Shown here piece after piece: positions 57,155-64,000 of a DNA stretch of 64,000 bases; position 1 is the first letter of the stretch, and the number at the start of each line of letters is the position of its first letter. The notes beneath the pieces are model-generated. The model was not told the origin of the DNA. It searched no databases and saw only the letters and a program-made list of their open reading frames with translations. Position numbers and translations under genes: made by a program. The DNA comes from an uncultured Mollicutes bacterium (GTDB lineage: Bacteria; Bacillota_I; Bacilli_A; Acholeplasmatales; Anaeroplasmataceae). The DNA is taken from positions 62,001 through 126,000 of the forward strand of contig CAMWKG010000001.1 in assembly GCA_947174785.1 (NCBI GenBank), written 5' to 3'.

Positions 57155-57182
57155 ATTATAGCATATTCCAGCTCTTTTTCAA
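57155..57182 (-). promoter_or_regulatory. Promoter of degV
   Basis: Minus-strand TTGAAA (57177-57182), 16-base spacer, TATAAT (57155-57160) with TG upstream of the -10 (TGCTATAAT). Confidence 0.8.
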
Positions 57183-57193
57183 ATAAAAACTTT

Positions 57194-57847
57194 TTAGTTT
57201 ACCTGAAATTCAACTCCATTTAAAGATTCTAAATAAAAATCACCAAGCAAAGAAAATGATTTTACTATCACTTTATTTAAATTTTTGCAACCAATAAAGG
57301 CATTTTTTCCTACTAAGGAACAGGTCTTTGGAATAGTGATTTCCTTTATATTCGTATATCCAAAGGCATAAGAGCCAATAGATAAGGTATTAAAAAGTAA
57401 AACCTCTTCTAAGCTACTACATCCCATAAAAGTTCCACCTAAAATATCCTTAAGCGTTAGTTCCACTGCTTTTAAGCTTGTACAATTCTCAAAGGCATTT
57501 CTACCAATACTCTTGACATTAGACAAATCAATTTTTTCTAATCTCTTACAGTTCAAGAAAGCAAGACGCTCTATTTCTTCTAAATTTTCACTAAAATGGA
57601 TTTCTTCTAAGTTTGATTTATTCATAAATGCTCTTGATTTAATTTTTGTTACAGGCTTATTATGAATGCTTTCCTTTATTACATAGCTTCTAGCATTTCC
57701 ATAAACCTTATCTACATAATAGGTTTCGGCTTCATGATCATACCCATAGCTAATTCTAGGGATGGTAAAAAAGCATATTAAAATAATGCTTACTATCACT
57801 AATGCTCCTATGACACTACTTAGAATAATTATATGCTTTTTTCTCAT
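57194..57847 (-). CDS. Membrane-anchored BspA-type leucine-rich repeat protein
   Basis: A 217-aa protein with an N-terminal span (IIILSSVIGALVIVSIILIC) and then about six LRR_5 repeats (KSRAFMNKSNLEEIHF, RLAFLNCKRLEKIDL, RNAFENCTSLKAVEL, GGTFMGCSSLEEVLL, GSYAFGYTNIKEITI, KNAFIGCKNLNKVIV). Such repeats mediate extracellular protein contacts. It is last in the exporter-thioesterase unit. Confidence 0.85.
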   Translation of the reverse strand: MRKKHIIILSSVIGALVIVSIILICFFTIPRISYGYDHEAETYYVDKVYGNARSYVIKESIHNKPVTKIKSRAFMNKSNLEEIHFSENLEEIERLAFLNCKRLEKIDLSNVKSIGRNAFENCTSLKAVELTLKDILGGTFMGCSSLEEVLLFNTLSIGSYAFGYTNIKEITIPKTCSLVGKNAFIGCKNLNKVIVKSFSLLGDFYLESLNGVEFQVN

Positions 57848-57860
57848 GAAGCTTCACCTC

Positions 57861-59648
57861 CTAATCCATATGTTTATATTGTAACTCATAGAGGTTATAA
57901 TATAACCCCTTTTTAGATAAAAGCTCTTGATGCGTTCCCATTTCCATAATTTTTCCCTTATGTAGAACAATGATATTATCTGCATGCTGTACTGTAGATA
58001 ATCTGTGGGCAACAATAAGCATAGTTCCTACATTCATCATCTTCTCTAAGGAATCCTGAATGAGTACCTCAGTTTCTGTATCAATGTTGGCTGTTGCCTC
58101 ATCTAGAATCATAATGTTTGGCTTATGAAGAATAGTTCTAGCAAAGCTTAAAAGCTGACGTTCTCCTGAAGAAAAGTTATTTCCACGTTCTAGAACCTCA
58201 TAATCATAGCTATTATCTAATTTCTCAATAAAATGAGATGCATTAACATAACGACATGCTTCTATAACCTCTTCATTAGAAAAACGATCATCACGCATTG
58301 TAATATTTGAACGAATCGTGCCACTAAATAAGAATACATCCTGTAGCATTTGACCAATATGACTTCTTAAGCTTTCTAAGGCAATATCCCTAACATCTAT
58401 TCCATCTATACGAATAGAACCCTTCTGAATCTCATAGTTTCTTACAATGAGGGCTAGGATGGTAGTTTTACCAGCTCCTGTTGCTCCTACAAAGGCTACA
58501 GTCTGATTAGGTTCAATCGTAAAGGAAACATCCTTTAAAATCCAATTTCCTTCATTATACGCAAACCATACATGGTCAAATTCAATTCTACCTTCAATAT
58601 GATCTAATACAATTGCATCCTCTTTATCTAAGATTTGAGCCTTCATATCTAAAATTTCAAAGATACGTTCAGAGGAGGCAAAGGCAGACTGTAATTGATT
58701 AAATTGGTCTGCAAGCTGCTGAATTGGATTGAAAAATTGACCATTGTAGCTATAAAATTTAACCAAATCCTTAGACAATAGCTTTTCGTTGATGACCATA
58801 TAGAATCCATTATATAAAATAATAATATGACATAGAACATATAAAACATAGATGGCTGGTCTAAAAACACCGAAAATTAAAACCTCTTTAATGCTGTTCT
58901 TTTTCAAATCACTATTTCTACTATTAAATTCTATAGTCTTCTTTTCCTCTTGATTAAAAATTTGCGTGATTTTCATACCACTTAAATTTTCAGACAAGAA
59001 CGCATTCATATTAGAAACAGAGCCTCTAACCTTACGATATTGTCTTCTAGATACTTTATTAAACACTATGGTCATAACAATTAAAAATGGCATTACACAA
59101 AGAATATATAGAGTAAGTATTGGAGAGATAATAAGCATCAGCACTAATACAAATATAATGGTTAAAATATAACGTATCAAATTTACGATGACATTTGTAT
59201 AAAGTTCATTGACCATATTGACATCAGAGGTTACTCTTGTTACAAGCTTTCCAACTGGAGTTGCATTGATTTGAGCAATCGCTAAGCCCTCAATTTTAAC
59301 AAAGATTTCTCTTCTTACATCTCGAACAATTCTTTGACCTGCCTTTTGAAGCATCATAGAATTGAAATAATTTAAGAAGGCACTACCAGCAACTATGGCA
59401 GCATAGCTACAAATTAAAATGATAATAAAAATCATCTTTTCCTGGAAGGTCTTATCCGCATTATCTAATACGCCAATCAGCTCACCTTCTAAATAAGCTG
59501 GGGTTAAATCCACAATAACAAGTAAGGCAGTAAATAGGAAAGATAATATAAAACTCCATTTTTCTTTTCCTGCATATTTTAGCAATCTTTTTAAAACTGT
59601 TCTATCATTATAGGTGCGAATATTTTTGTTGTCATCAAACTTCTGCAT
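57861..59648 (-). CDS. ABC exporter half, catalytic subunit (second pair)
   Basis: A 595-aa TMD-NBD protein with Walker A GATGAGKTTILAL, unusual signature FSSGERQLLSFART and Walker B IMILDEATANID (catalytic Glu kept). It overlaps the next half-transporter by 1 bp (TAATG), preceded by GGGGGTGA. Confidence 0.92.
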   Translation of the reverse strand: MQKFDDNKNIRTYNDRTVLKRLLKYAGKEKWSFILSFLFTALLVIVDLTPAYLEGELIGVLDNADKTFQEKMIFIIILICSYAAIVAGSAFLNYFNSMMLQKAGQRIVRDVRREIFVKIEGLAIAQINATPVGKLVTRVTSDVNMVNELYTNVIVNLIRYILTIIFVLVLMLIISPILTLYILCVMPFLIVMTIVFNKVSRRQYRKVRGSVSNMNAFLSENLSGMKITQIFNQEEKKTIEFNSRNSDLKKNSIKEVLIFGVFRPAIYVLYVLCHIIILYNGFYMVINEKLLSKDLVKFYSYNGQFFNPIQQLADQFNQLQSAFASSERIFEILDMKAQILDKEDAIVLDHIEGRIEFDHVWFAYNEGNWILKDVSFTIEPNQTVAFVGATGAGKTTILALIVRNYEIQKGSIRIDGIDVRDIALESLRSHIGQMLQDVFLFSGTIRSNITMRDDRFSNEEVIEACRYVNASHFIEKLDNSYDYEVLERGNNFSSGERQLLSFARTILHKPNIMILDEATANIDTETEVLIQDSLEKMMNVGTMLIVAHRLSTVQHADNIIVLHKGKIMEMGTHQELLSKKGLYYNLYELQYKHMD

Positions 59649-61432
59649 TATTCGTCACCCCCATTAATTTCAGCTTCTAAGGATTGTAGGTGTACCATTT
59701 CCTGGTATAGCGGACAGCTTTCAAGAAGCTCTTCATGACCGCCTACACCAACAATTGTTCCTTCATCCATTACTACAATTAAATCAAGTGTCTTAACCGT
59801 AGAGATACGGTGAGCTATCATTATTGTCGTTTTACCCTCTCTTAAATTTCTTAAATTAGAAAGAATAGTCTCTTCTGTTTTTGTATCTACTGCAGAAACA
59901 GAGTCATCAAATATTAATATAGGAGGATTTTTAACAATTGCTCTTGCGATAGAGACTCTTTGCTTCTGACCACCAGAAAGAGTAACGCCACGTTCTCCTA
60001 AAATAGTATCATACTTCTTTTGAAACTCTAAAATATTATTATGAACATCCGCAAGCTTAGCTGCAGAGATAATGGCTTCCTCATCTAGCTTTTCATACGC
60101 AAAAGCAATGTTATTTGATATTGTATCGCTGAAAAGGAAATTATCCTGAGGTACATAGCCAATTGCCTCTCTCACCTGTTTATATGGAATATGCATAATA
60201 TCCTTATCATCAATAAAGATTTGACCATCACTTAAATTATAGGTACGAAGTAATAAATCAACAATGGTGGTCTTACCACATCCTGTCTTACCTATAATAC
60301 CTACCATAGTTCCTTCTGGAATAGTTAAGGATATATTGGAAAGTACTTTATTTGAACCATCTGGATATTGAAAGTTTAACCCTTTAAACTCTATCTTACC
60401 GCGTATTTGATCAATTTCAGTAACATCTGTATCTACAATTTCAATTTTTTCATCCAAAAATTCATCAACTCGATTTAAGGATGCTTTGGCTTGAGCACGC
60501 ATATTGATCAATTGTGCTACTGCCATAAACGGCCATATAACTGCATCAAAATACCCAACAAATTCCCACATATCTCCAACTGTAAACTCTTTACCCATAA
60601 ACCCATTCATAACAAAATAGGAGCCTCCGGCAAAAAGTAAAAGAAATATAGAGGAAATAACAACTGTTAGTAATACATTTAAAAGTGTTGCATATTTCAC
60701 ATAATGAATATTCTTTGCACGATTCTCTTCATTGATTTTATCAAAATGTCTGATCTCATGAACTTCCTTTACAAAGGCCTTTACTACTGCAATGCCACTA
60801 AAGTTTTCCTGTGTGAAATCAGACAAAGCCTCATAAGCTTCTTGTCTTGCCTTGAACTTTTCCTTTAGTATGCGACCAACAATCGCAGAGATTACAGCGA
60901 TTAAAGCCATTGGTATAATACCAAAGCAGGATAAAATCCAATTGGTTGTAAACATTCTATATAGCGCAAAGCTTCCTAAAAATACAGCATCTATTGCCAT
61001 TACAGTACCACTGCCAAAGGACTGCTTGATTACTTGTAGGTCATTTGTAAAAAGTGCCATCAAAGCACCTGTCTTATGATGCTTATAATATGCATTGGAT
61101 AAAGATAAGGAATGCTTAAACATCTCCTCACGCACATCGGATTCAATCCTGGCAGCTACACCAAAGATACAGTATCTCCACATAAAGCGCCCTACAAACA
61201 TGATTCCCGCAATTCCTGCAAGCTCAAGCATAAGAACCTTTATGCCATCTGGATTATTAAATAAAGAGGTCGGATCTTCTTGTGCTGTTTCACCGATACC
61301 ATCAAGAATGTCTCCACAAATTCTTGGAATTTCTAGCTGAAACCAGTTTACAGCAAGCAATGCCAAAAGTCCAAAAAGGAAAAACATAAAATATTTTGCA
61401 TAATACTTATTTACATTTTTTCCAAATATCAT
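59648..61432 (-). CDS. ABC exporter half, degenerate-site subunit (second pair)
   Basis: A 594-aa TMD-NBD protein with Walker A GKTGCGKTTIVDLL, signature LSGGQKQRVSIARA and Walker B ILIFDDSVSAVD, where Asp replaces Glu. Forms a heterodimer with the following gene. No MarR-like regulator is adjacent. It starts one base after the thioesterase stop. Confidence 0.92.
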   Translation of the reverse strand: MIFGKNVNKYYAKYFMFFLFGLLALLAVNWFQLEIPRICGDILDGIGETAQEDPTSLFNNPDGIKVLMLELAGIAGIMFVGRFMWRYCIFGVAARIESDVREEMFKHSLSLSNAYYKHHKTGALMALFTNDLQVIKQSFGSGTVMAIDAVFLGSFALYRMFTTNWILSCFGIIPMALIAVISAIVGRILKEKFKARQEAYEALSDFTQENFSGIAVVKAFVKEVHEIRHFDKINEENRAKNIHYVKYATLLNVLLTVVISSIFLLLFAGGSYFVMNGFMGKEFTVGDMWEFVGYFDAVIWPFMAVAQLINMRAQAKASLNRVDEFLDEKIEIVDTDVTEIDQIRGKIEFKGLNFQYPDGSNKVLSNISLTIPEGTMVGIIGKTGCGKTTIVDLLLRTYNLSDGQIFIDDKDIMHIPYKQVREAIGYVPQDNFLFSDTISNNIAFAYEKLDEEAIISAAKLADVHNNILEFQKKYDTILGERGVTLSGGQKQRVSIARAIVKNPPILIFDDSVSAVDTKTEETILSNLRNLREGKTTIMIAHRISTVKTLDLIVVMDEGTIVGVGGHEELLESCPLYQEMVHLQSLEAEINGGDE

Positions 61433-61433
61433 A

Positions 61434-62141
61434 TTATTCCTCCTTCATGAGCATTTCTAAAACAGGTACATCCTTCATAATTTGAAAGTAGGTATTCTTT
61501 CCTTCCGTTTTCTTTCTGATAGATAAAATATCTTTTTCCTTTGCTTCTTTTAAATAATGAAGCTCTACATAAGAAACCTTCATTTTCTCTATTTCTTCTA
61601 AAGAAAAGCCATCAAATAAAATACGTAAATACTCTGCATTATTGACATGTCTAGAATAGTCAAGATAGCTTGAACTTACGACTAAGCTTCTTTGTTCTAT
61701 ACACTCTATATTCCATTTACTAAATTCAATAGGACAAGGCTTGGAAACAGGTACTAAAAAATCAATTGCCTGTAATCTCAATAACTTTCGTGAAGCTATC
61801 TGTGCGCTTAAGCATTCTACCCATGCAGTGATTCCTTCTTTTTGATTCTTTGGATGAATGTATACCTCTACGATACAAGAAAGCCTAGATTCATGTGCAA
61901 CTCTGCATGCCTCTATCACTACTATTTCATCCCAAATGGGAAGTCTTTCAATCTTAAAGCAAGTCTTTGTAAACAGCCATAAGGCTTGATAGTCTCGTTT
62001 TAGACTTAAATTATCCTTATGGTAAATTCCAAAAAAACTTGCAACTCCTGCTTCTACCATCTTTAAAATTTCAGGAATTTTAAGAAAAGCATTTGTATCA
62101 CACATACCATATTCAATTTTCTTTTCATATATAAACTCCAT
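61434..62141 (-). CDS. Acyl-ACP thioesterase (double hotdog)
   Basis: A 235-aa thioesterase. First hotdog: EYGMCDTNAFLKIPEILKM and AWVECLSAQIASRKLLR. Second hotdog: SSSYLDYSRHVNNAEYLRI, the catalytic Asn/His strand of FatA/FatB-type enzymes. It releases fatty acids from acyl carrier protein. Sits between an RluA synthase and the exporter genes. Confidence 0.88.
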   Translation of the reverse strand: MEFIYEKKIEYGMCDTNAFLKIPEILKMVEAGVASFFGIYHKDNLSLKRDYQALWLFTKTCFKIERLPIWDEIVVIEACRVAHESRLSCIVEVYIHPKNQKEGITAWVECLSAQIASRKLLRLQAIDFLVPVSKPCPIEFSKWNIECIEQRSLVVSSSYLDYSRHVNNAEYLRILFDGFSLEEIEKMKVSYVELHYLKEAKEKDILSIRKKTEGKNTYFQIMKDVPVLEMLMKEE

Positions 62142-62147
62142 TATTTT

Positions 62148-63017
62148 TTACCTCTTCAAAAGCTTTTTCATATCATACGGAATATCCTTAACGATTTCCA
62201 TCCTCTTATACGTAACAGGATGAATAAAGGATGCCTTATAGGAATGTAGCATTACACGAGATGCCTTATGATCAAAATTCCCATAAAGCTCATCCCCTAA
62301 CAAGGGATGACCAATAGAAGCTAAGTGAACACGAATTTGATGTGTTCTTCCAGTTTCTAATACAACTTCAACTAAGCTAAAATCCTTATATTCTTTCAAA
62401 ACCTCATAGTGTGTTATAGCGCTCTTTCCAGTTTTAGAAATTCTTTTTCGCTGTTGGTGGTGACGATCCTCCCCAATAGGAGCTTGAATCGTATCCTTTT
62501 TATTTTTAAATTTCCCTTTAGCTAAGCATAAATAGGTTCTTTTAAGCTCATGTGTAGATATCATTTGATCTAGTTTAGCTAAAGTTAAGCTATCCTTTGC
62601 AAAAAGGATTACTCCTGTTGTGTCCATATCCAATCTATGTGCATAGCGTACCTGATATGACCACCCTTTATTTTTATAATAATAGGCAACAATATTACAT
62701 AGTGTATCTCTTTTTGATTTATCATCTGGATGAACTAAAATATGACATGGCTTATTGACTGCTAGGATATAGTCATCCTCATAAAGAATATCCAGCTTTT
62801 TTGCATCAGGAAGAAAGTCAATCTCTTCTTTAAAATCAATCAAGACAACATCATTTTCTTTTACAATATCATTAGGTTTTCCTAGCACATCATTTAGATA
62901 AATCATCTTAGAAGAAAACAACTCATGAATTTTAGGTTTACCTAAATGAAAACTTTCTAAGTACTCCTTTAAAGTTAAGCCTGTACTTTCTGCTGTAATC
63001 TTATAGCTTGTCATCAT
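62148..63017 (-). CDS. RluA/RluD-family pseudouridine synthase
   Basis: A 289-aa protein with an S4-like N-terminus (LKEYLESFHLGKPKIHEL), catalytic HRLDMDTTGVILFAKD and LETGRTHQIRVHLASIGHPLLGDELYG. The start is uncertain: ATG 63017 overlaps the upstream gene by 17 bp and lacks a clear Shine-Dalgarno, and TTG 63035 is also possible. The rRNA target is unknown. Confidence 0.88.
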   Translation of the reverse strand: MMTSYKITAESTGLTLKEYLESFHLGKPKIHELFSSKMIYLNDVLGKPNDIVKENDVVLIDFKEEIDFLPDAKKLDILYEDDYILAVNKPCHILVHPDDKSKRDTLCNIVAYYYKNKGWSYQVRYAHRLDMDTTGVILFAKDSLTLAKLDQMISTHELKRTYLCLAKGKFKNKKDTIQAPIGEDRHHQQRKRISKTGKSAITHYEVLKEYKDFSLVEVVLETGRTHQIRVHLASIGHPLLGDELYGNFDHKASRVMLHSYKASFIHPVTYKRMEIVKDIPYDMKKLLKR

Positions 63018-64000
63018 GGATATATTTGGATTCAATTAATCCAACAATACCATTATGCTTAATTAAGCTATATGGCTTTGCCTTCTTGATTACTGAAATC
63101 TCTTCTCCTTTTTTTAAATTGATAAATGTATTTGACCCATCATAGCAATACTGCTTTCCATCAGCTTCAAAAATGAATTCCTCATGAACCCAAAGCTCAT
63201 CTGCTGTTCCCTTTGGACGAATCAAATAAAAATCTAAGTCCTTTGTGATAAGCTCAACTTCATTCTTACCAAAGCGCATCGTAAATTGATTTTTAGGGGT
63301 ATCATAAACGATATCCTCTTCTACGATATATTTTGGATAATGATCTATCGCAAAAAAACTAAAGCCCATATCTGACAAATTATTTAAAGAAACAACATTA
63401 ATCTGTCCTCCCTTAACAAGATTATTTCCTCCATCTAGACAAATTATATTCTTTCTAAAATCAAAAATAGGGTTTACACAAGGAATATCAGAACGATAAT
63501 TTCTAGTAGGATTATGCCCCACAATCATAATTTTTGGTTGGACAGGACTTAATTCTAAGAAACGATCACATTTTAATACATCCAAAGCATTTTCCGGAAT
63601 ATGGTCAATATCCATAATTCCACCATGTACTAAAACTAAAGAATCATTAACGAAAATGACATCAGGTAGCTCATCAATAAAGGTAAAGAATTGGGGATAT
63701 TTGTCTTCTATCGTTTGGATATAGTCCTCTATATCCATATCCTTGTTGATAGGATAAGAGAGTTCTGCAGCCATATCATTAATCACAGATTTTTTTAATT
63801 CTGTTGCATAATATAGAAATCTTTTTTTATCTAATGGAGGTAGAATAAAGCGGAACACCTCATCACAGTTTCCTGCCATAAAATAAACATTTTCCTGCTT
63901 GCTGAATTCTACTATATATTTTAGCATAGCTAGGTTATCAGAAGGATCCCCTTTTTCAATCATATCTCCAATGACAAAGAGATAATCAGAAGAGGTAAAT
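63001..64000 (-). CDS. Metallophosphoesterase, 5' end cut by window
   Basis: The frame is open to the window edge; about 333 codons are seen. Motifs are the calcineurin-type VIGDMIEKGDPSDN (GDxxxxG), FMAGNCDEVF (GNCDE), LVLVHGGIMD and IMIVGHNPT. The C-terminal part after residue 230 (ELWVHEEFIFEADGKQYC) is a beta-rich extension, possibly SH3-like. Related to PP1/ApaH-type phosphatases; protein or nucleotide substrate not determined. Confidence 0.85.
   Translation of the reverse strand, partial: FTSSDYLFVIGDMIEKGDPSDNLAMLKYIVEFSKQENVYFMAGNCDEVFRFILPPLDKKRFLYYATELKKSVINDMAAELSYPINKDMDIEDYIQTIEDKYPQFFTFIDELPDVIFVNDSLVLVHGGIMDIDHIPENALDVLKCDRFLELSPVQPKIMIVGHNPTRNYRSDIPCVNPIFDFRKNIICLDGGNNLVKGGQINVVSLNNLSDMGFSFFAIDHYPKYIVEEDIVYDTPKNQFTMRFGKNEVELITKDLDFYLIRPKGTADELWVHEEFIFEADGKQYCYDGSNTFINLKKGEEISVIKKAKPYSLIKHNGIVGLIESKYIHDDKL

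Overview
This 64 kb window comes from the chromosome of a low-GC Gram-positive bacterium (Firmicutes/Bacillota). It most resembles the Erysipelotrichia or a neighbouring Bacilli lineage. That placement is an inference from base composition, AGGAGG/GGTGAT ribosome-binding sites, a T-box leader, YqfC/YqfD/PhoH synteny, MutL with endonuclease motifs, pyruvate formate-lyase fermentation and many ABC exporters. Almost every gene lies on the minus strand. The exceptions are one very large coiled-coil gene (6206-9652) and two tiny hydrophobic ORFs (50371-50505 and 50783-50917). I saw no rRNA, tRNA, insertion sequence or CRISPR array.

Layout, left to right. 1-4223: tgt (cut by the window edge), cyclophilin, queA, ruvB, ruvA, i.e. 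queuosine tRNA modification and Holliday-junction processing. 4250-6117: an orphan 155-aa gene, a LysM protein and a methyltransferase. 6139-9676: a stand-alone 1148-aa coiled-coil gene with its own promoter and terminator. 9681-12929: murG-murB-ftsZ, a fragment of the division/cell-wall cluster. 12963-23536: efp and a CorC-type transporter, then mutS-mutL-miaA-aroK-aroQ, preceded by a pair of unknown ORFs joined by an A10 run. 23593-26721: pflA-pflB and a separately encoded glycyl-radical domain. 26853-31837: an NrnA-like DHH phosphoesterase, yqfC-yqfD-phoH, a pseudouridine synthase and a LysR regulator.

31842-40865 is one long operon under a T-box leader: GNAT acetyltransferase-valS-folC-map-degenerate tRNA nucleotidyltransferase-murE-mraY. 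40883-45531 is an accessory island with a sigma factor, a membrane anti-sigma-like protein, a secreted C39/papain-like protease and an SGNH hydrolase, plus decayed copies of the anti-sigma and SGNH genes. 45546-48896 is recO-era-cdd-ybeY-HAD. 48902-50101 is a second SGNH hydrolase.

50240-51027 holds the most striking element: two tandem ~375-bp units. Each encodes the same 44-aa single-span hydrophobic peptide, with a structured leader, complementary 5' and 3' mRNA ends and a convergent antisense promoter. I read this as a tandem type I toxin-antitoxin locus. 51042-64000 carries two heterodimeric ABC exporters, one controlled by a MarR repressor with a 43-bp palindromic operator. It also carries a YbhN-like membrane protein, DegV, a BspA-type LRR protein, an acyl-ACP thioesterase, an RluA-family synthase and a metallophosphoesterase cut by the window end.

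Functionally the core is housekeeping: tRNA modification, DNA repair, wall synthesis and translation. The accessory interest lies in the duplicated toxin-like units, the slippery-site gene pair, the split pyruvate formate-lyase, the sigma/protease island and the giant coiled-coil protein.
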